The notes under the pieces are model-generated. The model saw nothing but the letters and a program-made list of their open reading frames with translations, was not told where the DNA came from and made no database searches. From Curtobacterium sp. MCSS17_007 (GTDB taxonomy: Bacteria > Actinomycetota > Actinomycetes > Actinomycetales > Microbacteriaceae), in NCBI RefSeq assembly GCF_003234175.2, contig NZ_CP126257.1, positions 2,170,001 through 2,234,000 on the forward strand: a stretch of DNA of 64,000 bases, read 5' to 3'. Shown one piece after another: positions 25,603 to 34,674 of the stretch. Within the stretch, counting starts at the first letter, position 1. Each line of letters begins with the position of its first letter. The position numbers and the translations under genes are program-made.

Positions 25603-26049
25603 ATGACCACACAGATCGTCGAGCCGCCTCGTTCGGCCGCAGCAGCCCGCCGCACCACCAACTGGGAGAAGTGGGGGTGGATCTACATGCGCGCCTCGGG
25701 CGTCCTGCTCGTCGTGCTCATCTTCGGGCACCTCTTCGTCAACATGGTCGCCGGCGAGGGCGTCAAGCAGATCGACTTCGCCTTCGTCGCCGGCAAGTGG
25801 GCCAACCCGTTCTGGCAGGTCTGGGACTCGTTGATGCTCGTCCTCGCGCTGATCCACGGCTCGAACGGCATGCGGACGATCATCAACGACTACGTCGCGA
25901 AGCCCGGCATCCGGAAGACCCTGCTGCTCGCGGTGCTCATCGCCTGCGTCGCGCTGATCGTGCTCGGCCTGCTCGTCTGCTGGACGTTCGACCCGTGCCC
26001 CGCCGGCGCCGCCGCTGCCGACCTGCCGTCGTTCTGCCCGGCGCAGTAG
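25603..26049 (+). CDS. sdhD: Succinate dehydrogenase hydrophobic membrane anchor subunit
   Basis: 148 residues from ATG at 25603. Reading the frame further back would run into sdhC. Three helices are present: GWIYMRASGVLLVVLIFGHLFVNM, WQVWDSLMLVLALIHGSNGMRTIINDY, and a C-terminal helix ending in a Cys/Pro/Ala-rich tail. Conserved histidines in GHLFVN and LIHGSNG are likely haem or quinone ligands. It partners SdhC in complex II. The gene follows sdhC by 20 nt. Confidence 0.92.
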   Translation: MTTQIVEPPRSAAAARRTTNWEKWGWIYMRASGVLLVVLIFGHLFVNMVAGEGVKQIDFAFVAGKWANPFWQVWDSLMLVLALIHGSNGMRTIINDYVAKPGIRKTLLLAVLIACVALIVLGLLVCWTFDPCPAGAAAADLPSFCPAQ

Positions 26050-26136
26050 CGACCGCGCCGTCCGCACCGCCTCGAGACCCCACGAGCACGCCGCGAGCAC
26101 CCCTGCCGGCGCGCTGACCCATCCTGAAAGGCCCCA

Positions 26137-27930
26137 GTGACCGAGACCACCGTCCACCACCACCAGCACGACATCGTCATCATCGGCGCAGGCGGTGCCG
26201 GCATGCGTGCCGCCATCGAAGCCGGGCCGAAGGCGAAGACGGCCGTCATCTCGAAGCTGTACCCGACGCGCTCCCACACCGGTGCGGCGCAGGGCGGCAT
26301 GGCTGCGGCCCTGGCGAACGTCGAGGAGGACTCGTGGGAGTGGCACACCTTCGACACGATCAAGGGCGGTGACTACCTGGTCGACCAGGACGCCGCGGAG
26401 ATCCTGGCGAAGGAGGCGATCGACGCCGTCATCGACCTCGAGAACATGGGCCTGCCGTTCAACCGCACGCCCGAGGGCAAGATCGACCAGCGACGCTTCG
26501 GCGGGCACACCCGCGACCACGGCAAGTCACCCGTCCGCCGAGCCTGCTACGCCGCGGACCGCACGGGCCACATGATCCTGCAGACGCTCTTCCAGAACTG
26601 CGTCAAGCTCGGCGTCGAGTTCCACAACGAGTTCTACGCGCTCGACCTCGTCATGGTGGACGTGACGGGCGACGACGGGGTCACCCGCCAGCAGCCCGCC
26701 GGCGTCGTGGCCTACGAGCTCGCGACCGGTGAGCTGCACGTCTTCCACGCCAAGGCCGTGATCTTCGCGACCGGCGGCTTCGGCAAGATGTACAAGACCA
26801 CCTCGAACGCCCACACGCTGACCGGCGACGGCGTCGGGATCGTCTGGCGCCAGGGCCTGCCGCTCGAGGACATGGAGTTCTTCCAGTTCCACCCGACCGG
26901 CCTGGCGGGCCTCGGCATCCTGCTCACCGAGGGCGCCCGCGGCGAGGGCGCCATCCTCCGCAACGCCTCGGGCGAGCGCTTCATGGAGCGCTACGCGCCG
27001 ACCATCAAGGACCTCGCGCCCCGTGACATCGTCGCCCGGTGCATGGTGCAGGAGGTCGCGGAGGGCCGGGGTGCCGGGCCGAACAAGGACTACGTCCTGC
27101 TCGACTGCACGCACCTCGGTGCCGAGGTGCTCGAGACGAAGCTCCCGGACATCACCGAGTTCGCCCGCACCTACCTCGGCGTCGACCCGGTCGTCGAGCC
27201 GGTGCCCGTGATGCCGACCGCGCACTACGCGATGGGCGGCATCCCGACGAACACCAACGCCGAGGTGCTGTACGACAACACCACCGTCGTACCCGGCCTG
27301 TACGCCGCCGGCGAGTGCGCCTGCGTGTCGGTGCACGGCTCGAACCGCCTCGGCACGAACTCGCTGCTCGACATCAACGTCTTCGGCAAGCGCTCCGGCA
27401 ACAACGCCGCCGAGTGGGTGCAGACCGCGGAGTTCCTGCCGCTCCCCGAGGACCCGGCCGCCGGTGTCCGCGGCATGCTCGATCAGCTCCGCGCCTCGAC
27501 CGGCACCGAGCGCATCGCGGTCCTCCGCAAGGAGCTGCAGGACGAGATGGACAAGAACGCGCAGGTGTTCCGCACCGACGAGTCGCTCGGCAAGATGACC
27601 GAGACGATCCACACCCTGCGCGAGCGGTTCCGCAACGTCGCCGTGCAGGACAAGGGCAAGCGCTTCAACACCGACCTGCTCGAGGCCGTCGAGCTCGGCT
27701 TCCTGCTCGACCTGGCCGAGGTGGTCGTCTTCTCCGCGCGGAACCGCAAGGAGAGCCGCGGCGGCCACATGCGCGACGACTACCCGAAGCGCGACGACGA
27801 GAACTACATGCAGCACACCATGGCGTACCTGACGGGCGACCCGCACTCGTCACTCGCCGACGACCACATCACGCTCGACTGGAAGCCCGTCGTCGTGACG
27901 CGGTACGAGCCGATGGAGAGGAAGTACTGA
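26137..27930 (+). CDS. sdhA: Succinate dehydrogenase flavoprotein subunit
   Basis: 597 residues, GTG start at 26137 behind AAAGG. The FAD-binding [18 protein letters not shown], the flavin-linking histidine in [14 protein letters not shown], the active-site region [25 protein letters not shown], and [17 protein letters not shown] are all in place. The C-terminal fumarate-reductase/SDH helical domain contains [15 protein letters not shown]. It oxidises succinate to fumarate in the TCA cycle. Its stop overlaps the sdhB start by 1 nt (TGATG). Confidence 0.96.
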   Translation: MTETTVHHHQHDIVIIGAGGAGMRAAIEAGPKAKTAVISKLYPTRSHTGAAQGGMAAALANVEEDSWEWHTFDTIKGGDYLVDQDAAEILAKEAIDAVIDLENMGLPFNRTPEGKIDQRRFGGHTRDHGKSPVRRACYAADRTGHMILQTLFQNCVKLGVEFHNEFYALDLVMVDVTGDDGVTRQQPAGVVAYELATGELHVFHAKAVIFATGGFGKMYKTTSNAHTLTGDGVGIVWRQGLPLEDMEFFQFHPTGLAGLGILLTEGARGEGAILRNASGERFMERYAPTIKDLAPRDIVARCMVQEVAEGRGAGPNKDYVLLDCTHLGAEVLETKLPDITEFARTYLGVDPVVEPVPVMPTAHYAMGGIPTNTNAEVLYDNTTVVPGLYAAGECACVSVHGSNRLGTNSLLDINVFGKRSGNNAAEWVQTAEFLPLPEDPAAGVRGMLDQLRASTGTERIAVLRKELQDEMDKNAQVFRTDESLGKMTETIHTLRERFRNVAVQDKGKRFNTDLLEAVELGFLLDLAEVVVFSARNRKESRGGHMRDDYPKRDDENYMQHTMAYLTGDPHSSLADDHITLDWKPVVVTRYEPMERKY

Positions 27931-28703
27931 TGACCGACACCCTGGTCTCCGACAGCCCGCGCACCGACACCGTGCAGAGCGCTCCTCCCGGATCGTTCCC
28001 CGTCACGATCATCGTCCGTCGGTTCGACCCGGACGTCGACGACGAGCCGCGCTGGCAGGACTTCGACGTGATGATGCTCCCGACGGACCGCATCCTCGAC
28101 GCCCTGCACCAGATCAAGTGGGAGCAGGACGGTTCGCTGACCTTCCGCCGCTCCTGCGCGCACGGCGTGTGCGGCTCGGACGCGATGCGCATCAACGGCC
28201 GCAACAGGCTCGCCTGCAAGACCCTGATCAAGGACCTCGACGTGTCGAAGCCGATCTACGTCGAGGCGATCAAGGGCCTGCCGCTCGAGAAGGACCTGGT
28301 CGTGGACATGGAGCCGTTCTTCCAGTCCTACCGCGAGGTCCAGCCGTTCCTGCAGGCCTCGAGCAAGCCGGAGAAGGGCAAGGAGCGCGTGCAGTCCGTC
28401 GCCGACCGCGCCCGCTTCGACGACACCACGAAGTGCATCCTGTGTGCCGCGTGCACCTCGTCGTGCCCGGTGTTCTGGACCGACGGCCAGTACTTCGGCC
28501 CGGCCGCGATCGTGAACGCGCACCGCTTCATCTTCGACTCGCGCGACGACTCGGCGAACGTGCGCCTCGACATCCTCAACGACAAGGAGGGCGTGTGGCG
28601 CTGCCGCACGACCTTCAACTGCACCGACGCGTGCCCCCGTGGCATCCAGGTGACGAAGGCGATCTCCGAGGTCAAGCAGGCGATCATGCGCGGCGGCGTG
28701 TGA
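27930..28703 (+). CDS. sdhB: Succinate dehydrogenase iron-sulphur subunit
   Basis: 257 residues. The 2Fe-2S site is RRSCAHGVCGSDAMRINGRN..LACKT, the 4Fe-4S site CILCAACTSSCP, and the 3Fe-4S site CRTTFNCTDACPRG. All cysteines are present. It carries electrons from the flavoprotein to the quinone site formed with SdhC/SdhD. It is the last gene of the operon, with ATG overlapping the sdhA stop. Confidence 0.96.
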   Translation: MTDTLVSDSPRTDTVQSAPPGSFPVTIIVRRFDPDVDDEPRWQDFDVMMLPTDRILDALHQIKWEQDGSLTFRRSCAHGVCGSDAMRINGRNRLACKTLIKDLDVSKPIYVEAIKGLPLEKDLVVDMEPFFQSYREVQPFLQASSKPEKGKERVQSVADRARFDDTTKCILCAACTSSCPVFWTDGQYFGPAAIVNAHRFIFDSRDDSANVRLDILNDKEGVWRCRTTFNCTDACPRGIQVTKAISEVKQAIMRGGV

Positions 28704-28760
28704 CGCATCGTCGCACCGGGGGCACGGCGGTGTCTCGGCGAACGGCATGCATGCGGCCGG

Positions 28761-28766
28761 TAGGCT
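28761..28766 (+). promoter_or_regulatory. Putative leaderless -10 of the TNT-like gene
   Basis: TAGGCT with 7 nt to the ATG at 28774 and no Shine-Dalgarno in between. It resembles the arrangement at the paralogous gene at 34018. Confidence 0.35.
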
Positions 28767-28773
28767 CGCGCGC

Positions 28774-29418
28774 ATGACGTTCGCGGAGACCCGCCCCATC
28801 CTCGACCAGCTCGGCTACACGATCCGCTACGTGCAGCTCCCCGGAGAGGCGCTCACCGAGCCGCCGGTGGAGGGTGCACTCCGTGTCGTCCCGACCGAGA
28901 CGCACGGCGACTTCGCGCTCGAGGTCGTCGACTACGGCACGGCACGTCGCCTGGCCACCGCCCGTGGCGAGGAGGACGCGGTGGAGATGCTCCGCCGGTT
29001 CCTCAACCGGGCGTTCCCCGCACCGCGCGACATGCCGCGGTACGAGCTCGACGGGCTCCGTGACCGCGCGGCGTCGACGTACCCGCAGCTGGCGCAGCAG
29101 GTCGGGCAGGCCGGCCCCGACGGCCTCACGATCCAGATCCCGGCCGGCGTGCCCGTCGACCGCGTGGGCGGCCCGGACGGGTACCTGCTGCACCCGCTCG
29201 ACACCCCGCTCGCCCAGCGGTCGCTGCCGCCGCACGTGGCTGCGGCCCCAGAGGTGCACCGCTACGTCGTCGACCGCCCGTTCCTGGTCACCGTGACGTT
29301 CGTGCAGCCCTGGTTCGACCAGCCGGGAGGCGCGCTCCGGTTCGCGACGGCCGACCGGTCCGTCACGGTGCGCGACCTGGTCGTGGACGGTTCGCTGGTC
29401 CGCCTCCGGGTGGTCTGA
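28774..29418 (+). CDS. Free-standing TNT-domain-like protein (paralogue 1)
   Basis: 214 residues. Residues 1-110 form an unrecognised domain (LDQLGYTIRYVQLPGEALTEPPVEGALRVV..EVVDYGTARRLAT). Residues 115-214 match the TNT (DUF4237) pattern: IPAGVPVDRVGGPDGYLLHPLDTP, QRSLPP, then VQPWFDQPGGALRF and a VRDLVVDGSL ending. TNT domains are NAD+ glycohydrolase toxins (CpnT of Mycobacterium). Here there is no WXG-like N-terminus or signal peptide, and the second Gln seen in GQPGGGLQ of the large toxin in this window is Arg (GGALRF). It may be inactive or have another role. It is clearly paralogous to the gene at 34018. Confidence 0.72.
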   Translation: MTFAETRPILDQLGYTIRYVQLPGEALTEPPVEGALRVVPTETHGDFALEVVDYGTARRLATARGEEDAVEMLRRFLNRAFPAPRDMPRYELDGLRDRAASTYPQLAQQVGQAGPDGLTIQIPAGVPVDRVGGPDGYLLHPLDTPLAQRSLPPHVAAAPEVHRYVVDRPFLVTVTFVQPWFDQPGGALRFATADRSVTVRDLVVDGSLVRLRVV

Positions 29419-29440
29419 GCCTCCGCCCGCTCCCCTGGCA

Positions 29441-29482
29441 CGACGAAACGGCCCACCCCTGACGGGGCGGGCCGCTTCGTCG
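29441..29482. terminator. Bidirectional terminator between convergent genes
   Basis: A 19-bp stem (29441-29459 with 29464-29482) with one G-A type mismatch and a 4-nt loop, flanked by AAACG/CGCTT-like sequence. It lies between the TNT-like gene (plus) and the DUF805 gene (minus). Confidence 0.8.
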
Positions 29483-29494
29483 TGACGGGGCCGA

Positions 29495-30088
29495 TCAGGC
29501 CTGCGGGCGGGGTACGTCCGGCTGGTCGTACTGCGCGCCGTTGGGGTTCGGCTCGAGGCACCCGAAGACGATCCCCGCGACCCCTGCCGCGAAGGAGATC
29601 AGCCAGAAGGGCCCGGCGAGACCGGCGTCGTGCACGCGGCGCCACCCGAGTGCGAGGGACGGGATGAACGTCGCGAGTCCCCACAGGCCGAGCAGACCGG
29701 CGAAGAGGACCGCGAGCCCGGGGAAGCCGCCGGTCGTGGTCGTCGTGCCGTACTCGTCCGTCGTGGTGGCACCGGCGGCCCAGACGAGGATCGAGGCGAT
29801 GTAACCGCCGAACAGGACCGTCACGACGATGGCGTTCGCCAGGTACCACCACCAGAACTCGCTGCGGCTCGCGCGTCCGTCGAAGCGGGCGTACTTCTTC
29901 CAGAACCGGGCGAAGGCGTCGAGGAAGCCGGCGCCGTACCAGGGTGCCCAGAGCGGCGGGGCGCCACTGGCGTCCGTCGGGATCGGTGCCTGTTGCTGGT
30001 ACTGCGGGTACGGCTGTCCGTACGGCTGCGGCGGCTGCTGGCCGTACGGCTGCTGCGGCTGCTGTCCGCGCTGCTGGTCGTCGCTCAT
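29495..30088 (-). CDS. DUF805 membrane protein with Gln/Pro/Tyr-rich N-terminus (second)
   Basis: 197 residues from ATG at 30088, which overlaps the upstream stop (ATGA). The first ~50 residues are a repetitive QPQQPYGQQPPQPYGQ tail. The DUF805 core follows: FARFWKKYARFDGRASRSEFWWWYLAN, membrane helices, and FIPSLALGWRRVHDAG. DUF805 proteins are small inner-membrane proteins of unknown function. It is the second of a tandem pair of related genes, probably arisen by duplication. Confidence 0.85.
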   Translation of the reverse strand: MSDDQQRGQQPQQPYGQQPPQPYGQPYPQYQQQAPIPTDASGAPPLWAPWYGAGFLDAFARFWKKYARFDGRASRSEFWWWYLANAIVVTVLFGGYIASILVWAAGATTTDEYGTTTTTGGFPGLAVLFAGLLGLWGLATFIPSLALGWRRVHDAGLAGPFWLISFAAGVAGIVFGCLEPNPNGAQYDQPDVPRPQA

Positions 30089-30621
30089 CGAGTGCCCTCC
30101 GGTCGGTCGTAGCGTGCGCCCTGCGGGTTCGACGGCAGGAGCCCGAAGACGATCCCGGCGATACCGACGAACACCGCGATGATCCACAGCGCCCCGGGCA
30201 GGTTCGCGTCGTGCAGGCGGCGCCACCCGAGCGCCAACGACGGCACGATCGTCGCGAGCCACCAGATCGCCGGCAGGGTCAGCAGCACCCAGAACAGCGG
30301 CGACGGCGGGTTCGACACCTGGTACTCGACGCCGCTCAGGTCGACTGTCGTGTACTCGATCGTCGCGAAGCGGTACACGAAGGGGATGGTGGCGAGCACC
30401 AGTCCCACGACGGTGACGACGAGGTAGGCCCACCAGAACTCACTGCGGCTCGCTCGCCCGGAGAAGGTCGCGTACTTCCCGAAGAAGCGGCCGAGCGCCT
30501 GCCCGAAGGAGGCGCCGTAGCGCGGCGCCCACCGCGGCGGTTCTCCGCCCGCTGTCGGGCACGGCTGCTGCGGCGGCGGCGCGCTCGGGTACGGCTGGTC
30601 GGACGTCATGTGGTCGCTCAC
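30085..30621 (-). CDS. DUF805 membrane protein (first)
   Basis: 178 residues; GTG at 30621 or ATG at 30609 are both usable. A Pro-rich N-terminus of ~30 residues precedes the DUF805 motifs GRFFGKYATFSGRASRSEFWWAYLVV and IVPSLALGWRRLHDANLPG, with three or four membrane helices. It shares layout and motifs with the following gene, to which it is translationally coupled. No function can be assigned. Confidence 0.85.
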   Translation of the reverse strand: MSDHMTSDQPYPSAPPPQQPCPTAGGEPPRWAPRYGASFGQALGRFFGKYATFSGRASRSEFWWAYLVVTVVGLVLATIPFVYRFATIEYTTVDLSGVEYQVSNPPSPLFWVLLTLPAIWWLATIVPSLALGWRRLHDANLPGALWIIAVFVGIAGIVFGLLPSNPQGARYDRPEGTR

Positions 30622-30681
30622 GTGTTCCCCCTCGTGGTGTCGGTCGTGCGACGTACCCCACGAGTCAACCAGAAGTGGCCG

Positions 30682-31614
30682 TCACGGCACGAGCGCGAGC
30701 TTCCCACCGGGGTGCTGCGACTCGAGCAGCTCCGCCGCGGCCTTCGCCTCGGCCAGGGGGAACGTCCGGGCCACCGGCACCTCGAGCTCGCCCGCCGCGG
30801 CGAGGTCGACCAGCCGCTGCCGCACCGAGTCGCGGAACGCCTTGCTCTCCGGCTGGTTGCCGCCGACCGCGGGGAAGCCGTCCTGCTGCGCGCGGCCGAA
30901 GGCCGCGATCGTCACGATGCGGGAGCGGTCGGCCACGAGTGCCAGCGAGACGTCGACCGCCTCGTCCGTACCGACGCAGTCGAGGGCCACGTCGATTCCG
31001 GAGGGTGCGAGGTCACGGATGCGCGCCTCCAGGCCGTCGCCGTACGCCACCCACTCGCCGCCGAAGCGACGGACGGTGTCGGCGTTGCGCTCGGAGGCAG
31101 TGCCGATCACGCGGGTGCCGAGCGGGCGGAGGAGCTGCAGGACCGCGACGCCGACGGCACCGGACGCGCCGTGCACCAGGACCGTGTCGCGTCCCTCGGC
31201 GCGGGTGACGCGGATCATGTCGGCTGCGGTCGTCCCGGCCAGCAGCAGGTTCGCCGCCTGGGGGTGATCGAGCAACGCGGGCTTGGCGAAGACGTCGGCA
31301 GCGGGGACGGTGATGCGTTCCGCCCAGCCGCCCTCGACGCGGAAGGCGAGGACCTCGTCGCCGACCGCTCCCCCGCCGGACGCGATCTCGGTGTCGGGGC
31401 CGATCGCGCTGAGGACGCCGGAGACCTCGTACCCGACCGGGATCGGCAGGTCGGACGGATCGCCCTGCCGGGTGTGCTTCGTGTCGGCGGGGTTCATGCC
31501 CGCCGCCCGGACGTCGATGGTGACCTCGCCGGTGCCGGGGGCGGGCACCTCGGTGTCGACGTGCTCGAGGACCTCGCTGCCGCCGAACTCGGGGGCGACC
31601 CAGTGCTTCGTCAT
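30682..31614 (-). CDS. NADP-dependent quinone oxidoreductase-like protein (MDR superfamily)
   Basis: 310 residues. The N-terminal GroES-like domain contains VRAAGMNPADTKHTRQGD, without catalytic zinc cysteines. The Rossmann segment is VLVHGASGAVGVAVLQLLRPLGTRVIGTASERN. It belongs to the zeta-crystallin/quinone reductase branch of medium-chain dehydrogenases, which reduce quinones or enones with NADPH. It lies 19 nt downstream of the immunity-like gene at 31634, but looks unrelated in function. Confidence 0.88.
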   Translation of the reverse strand: MTKHWVAPEFGGSEVLEHVDTEVPAPGTGEVTIDVRAAGMNPADTKHTRQGDPSDLPIPVGYEVSGVLSAIGPDTEIASGGGAVGDEVLAFRVEGGWAERITVPAADVFAKPALLDHPQAANLLLAGTTAADMIRVTRAEGRDTVLVHGASGAVGVAVLQLLRPLGTRVIGTASERNADTVRRFGGEWVAYGDGLEARIRDLAPSGIDVALDCVGTDEAVDVSLALVADRSRIVTIAAFGRAQQDGFPAVGGNQPESKAFRDSVRQRLVDLAAAGELEVPVARTFPLAEAKAAAELLESQHPGGKLALVP

Positions 31615-31633
31615 GGGGTGGACGGTACGCCGC

Positions 31634-33106
31634 TCAGTCGAGGTCGCTCCAGGAGTGCACGCCGGCGAACCGGACGGCCTCGCTGCGGGTCATCGGGTGG
31701 CCGAACTCGGCGCCCGGGCGGACGCTCCAGCCAGCTCCGTTCCACACCTCCGTCACCGCGTCGTTCTCGACGGGGAAGCGGCGAGCGACGCGAGGGCCCG
31801 CAGGCACCACGGTCAGGCCGTACTCGACCGCGGCCAGGGCGACCTCGACGTCGACGGAGGCGACCGTCTCGTCGGACAGTCTCGGAGCCGGCCCTTCGAA
31901 GAGCGGCCAGAGGGCCTCGTACCGGTCGTCGACGCGCAGCCCGGACGACCAGCTGTCCATGTGTGTCCCGTGCACGGCCTCCCGGACCGGCTGCCAGCAC
32001 GCCTCGGGCAGGTCGCCCTGCCGGACCAGTCGACGGAACTCGGAGCAGACGACGGCGCTCTGGGCGTCGTCCCGGAAGCCTCCGCGGCCGCGAGAGAAGG
32101 CGCGGATCAACGCCGTCGTCCCCAGCGTCACGCCGACCGGACCTCCGACGGCGAACGCTCCGTCGCGCCCGCGAAGCGTGTCGCCGAGGACGTTCACCGG
32201 GACGTCACGCAACCAGGTGAGTCGGACAAGGGAGGAGAAGTCGAACGATCGACCTGGTGCGCGAGCGACAGAACGGACGGAGTGAGAGGCTCCGTCCACA
32301 TCGGACTGCCACTCGAACTCGGTGACGAGACCTCGAGAGCGATCCAGTACGCCTCGTGGCAGGGAGACGGCGGACAGCTGGTGCGGCCCGGGGATCCTGA
32401 TGCCGGACGAGCGCTCGAGGACGACGACGAGCCGCTCCGCATCCTCGACGTGCGACGTGGAAGCGATCAGGTGCTCGGACGCGCGTTGACGGCAGATGAC
32501 ATCGAACGAGTTGCCCCGCTGGACGATCCGGCTGGCGGTCTCGTGGTCGCCGTACTCGAACAGTGTTCCGTGGGCCCTGCGGATGCCGTCGAGGGTGGCC
32601 GGCGCATCGGGCCGGTTGCCGACGAGCCGCCCGAGCGCGACAGCGTGCGGCACATCGTCCTCCGCGGTTCCGACGTCCCCGGCAGCCAGTTCGAGCGCTT
32701 GCACGGGGTCTGGCTGCAGCGCAGACCACGGGATGGCGTCGAGTTCGACTCGTGCCACCCTCGCGAAGGCCAGGGAGCGCCGAGCGTCATCGACTCGAGG
32801 AAGACCTGTCTGAGTGCGGACCTCGAACGCGAGCTGCAGGGCCACCCAGCGCGCCGCGTCCTCCGGATCGTCGAAGGTCGTGCCCGTGAAGCTGACCTCA
32901 CCTCGAGAGAACCGTCGTTCGCTGACTCCCTGCGGCGAGACGTCGTAACGGAAGCGGATCTCGAGGTCCCCGTACTCGAAGCGGTCGGATCGTGCTGTCG
33001 TGTCGGAGTACCCAGCGCGTTCAGCAAGGCGTCGAAGGACGACGAGGCTGCGCTGATCGAAACCGGGGCGGGGGCAGATGCCGTCCTCGGACACCGGGGT
33101 GTTCAC
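31634..33106 (-). CDS. Multi-domain immunity-like protein
   Basis: 490 residues, GTG start at 33106 overlapping the stop of the broken gene before it. Two stretches share a pattern with the probable immunity protein at 36297: RFEYGDLEIRFRY near residue 43 and TLFEYGDHETASRI near residue 185. Each is followed by an Arg/Ser segment and a 'D-D-A-E/A-R' helix (DDPEDAARWVAL, VEDAERLVVV). I read it as two Imm61-like units fused to a third, unrecognised domain of about 190 residues ending HPMTRSEAVRFAGVHSWSDLD. It is cytosolic, with no signal peptide. It probably protects against more than one TNT-type toxin. The repeat reading is mine by eye; an unrelated family is possible. Confidence 0.6.
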   Translation of the reverse strand: MNTPVSEDGICPRPGFDQRSLVVLRRLAERAGYSDTTARSDRFEYGDLEIRFRYDVSPQGVSERRFSRGEVSFTGTTFDDPEDAARWVALQLAFEVRTQTGLPRVDDARRSLAFARVARVELDAIPWSALQPDPVQALELAAGDVGTAEDDVPHAVALGRLVGNRPDAPATLDGIRRAHGTLFEYGDHETASRIVQRGNSFDVICRQRASEHLIASTSHVEDAERLVVVLERSSGIRIPGPHQLSAVSLPRGVLDRSRGLVTEFEWQSDVDGASHSVRSVARAPGRSFDFSSLVRLTWLRDVPVNVLGDTLRGRDGAFAVGGPVGVTLGTTALIRAFSRGRGGFRDDAQSAVVCSEFRRLVRQGDLPEACWQPVREAVHGTHMDSWSSGLRVDDRYEALWPLFEGPAPRLSDETVASVDVEVALAAVEYGLTVVPAGPRVARRFPVENDAVTEVWNGAGWSVRPGAEFGHPMTRSEAVRFAGVHSWSDLD

Positions 33107-33833
33107 GCTGTTCGACCCTCGCTCGGCGGATCGGGGACGCTGACTCCTGCGAGGACTGCCCGAACCTCGGCCACTGCGGTCGAAGCATCGAGCGCGTCAT
33201 CCGCCGCGAGCAACGTGCCACGATGCAGCGACGACCTGGTCACTCCCGAGTTCGTCGCGGGCACGACTCCGAGCCGCTCCGAGACCCAGGTCCGCTGCCC
33301 GAGCACGGGACCGAACCGGCCCGCGTCCTCCACCGCCCGTGCAGCAGCTCGATCGAAGGCTCCAGCGGAGTCCGGGTCCCACGCACGCACGATCGTCACC
33401 AGCACCTCCTCGATGAGTTCGACATCCGGCGCTCTCCGCTCGCCCCCCGCGACGGGCCCGACGACGCTCACCGACACGGCGTTCGCCGGTCGGCGACGCC
33501 GCGGGACGGATGCTCCGACCTTCAGGCTCAACGAGACGAAGCCGCGCTCCGCTCGACGGTTCATGATCACGTTGTAGCGTGGTCCGGCCACGCGGTTCCG
33601 TCGTCCCCGCGTTCGACACCATGCTCGAGCAGTTCCTGCACGACGCCGGGGTCGTACTCGCGGGTCGTGCCGACGCCGTCCACCTCCCAGGGCTCCCCAG
33701 CGCCGAGGACAGCGTCGACTCCGCGCAGCTGGGCCAGCAGCGAGTTGCTCAGATCGTCCGAGGACGAGGGTCGGCCGTTCCACTCTGCGCGGAGCAGTAC
33801 GCGCTCTCCGCAGACCCACTCCGGGTACCGCAT
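33103..33833 (-). pseudogene. Frameshifted immunity-like gene (paralogue of 35119-35844)
   Basis: The N-terminal half starts at 33833 (MRYPEWVCGERVLLRAEW) behind GGGGGAG and runs out of frame at about 33590 (..ERGDDGTAWPD). The C-terminal half continues in another frame (VAGPRYNVIMNRRAERGFVSLSLKVG ... GQRTWVSERLG). Restoring one G near 33592 rejoins a protein of about 243 residues that aligns end to end with the intact 241-residue gene at 35119, including AWDPDSA, IGQRTWVS/VLGQRTWVS and DDALD. Unlike the frameshift at 7.37 kb this one is not in a homopolymer. Its stop still overlaps the start of the next gene. Confidence 0.72.
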
Positions 33834-34005
33834 CAACTCTCCCCCACTCCGTTGCTCGCCAGTGCGCAACTCGGAAGATCACGACGTTGCACGCTTGGAC
33901 AGCAGCATCGCACAGGTGTTCGCGCAGCGGGGGTGGCGGCGACACGCGTCGGTCGGGTGTGCGGATCCCCACACCCCGGTTCCCACCCTGCGCGGAGCCG
34001 ATTGC

Positions 34006-34011
34006 TACGCT
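34006..34011 (+). promoter_or_regulatory. Putative leaderless -10 of the second TNT-like gene
   Basis: TACGCT with 6 nt to the GTG at 34018. The same spacing occurs ahead of the paralogue at 28774. Confidence 0.35.
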
Positions 34012-34017
34012 CACGAG

Positions 34018-34674
34018 GTGACGTTCCAGCGACTCCGCTCCGATCTCCACGAACGGGGCTTCGGCCCGGAACTCGTCGTACTCCCCGGAGATCCTCCCAC
34101 CGGGCCACTCGTCGAGGGCGAGCTGCGTGTGGTGGAGATCGACGGCGGGTACCAGCTCCACTGCATCGACTACGGGCAGGCTCGGATCGTTGCGACGGCG
34201 CCTGATGCCGCGAGCATCTCCTCGGCGCTCCTGTCCTTCCTGGACCGTCCCGTTCCCGGCCCGATGGAGATGGCTCAGCCCGAGGTGGACGCTGTCCAGT
34301 CCAGGCTCGCTCCGTACTACCCGGAGCTCCGCGGCCAGATCGCGGCTCGCGGCGGAATCAGTCTCATCCAGCTCCCGCCCGGCATCCTCGTCGACCGCGT
34401 CGGTGCCGTGGACGGTTGGTTGCTGAACCAACTCAACTCGTCATTCGAGTCGCGTTCCCTGCCGCCGACGGCGCTCCGACAGCCGTCCGGCGTCCACCAG
34501 TTCGTGACCGAGGCGACCGTGCTCGTCGAGGCGTCCGTCGTGCAGCCGTGGTTCGGGCAGCCCGGCGGTGCGATCCGGTACACGATCGCGGACACGTCGC
34601 TGACCGTCCGGGACCTCCTCGTGGAGGGCTCGCTCCGGCGCATCACCGTGCCGGTGCGTGCAGCCGCAGGCTGA
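34018..34674 (+). CDS. Free-standing TNT-domain-like protein (paralogue 2)
   Basis: 218 residues from GTG at 34018. It aligns along its full length with the gene at 28774: same N-terminal domain (VVLPGDPPTGPLVEGELRVV, CIDYGQARIVAT), then IQLPPGILVDRVGAVDGWLLNQLNS, SRSLPPTAL, VQPWFGQPGGAIRY and LTVRDLLVEGSL. As in paralogue 1, the residue after the second glycine pair is Arg rather than Gln. It has no secretion-type N-terminus and lies alone on the plus strand among minus-strand immunity-like genes. Possible roles: a captured toxin module, a decoy, or an enzyme with altered activity. Confidence 0.72.
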   Translation: MTFQRLRSDLHERGFGPELVVLPGDPPTGPLVEGELRVVEIDGGYQLHCIDYGQARIVATAPDAASISSALLSFLDRPVPGPMEMAQPEVDAVQSRLAPYYPELRGQIAARGGISLIQLPPGILVDRVGAVDGWLLNQLNSSFESRSLPPTALRQPSGVHQFVTEATVLVEASVVQPWFGQPGGAIRYTIADTSLTVRDLLVEGSLRRITVPVRAAAG

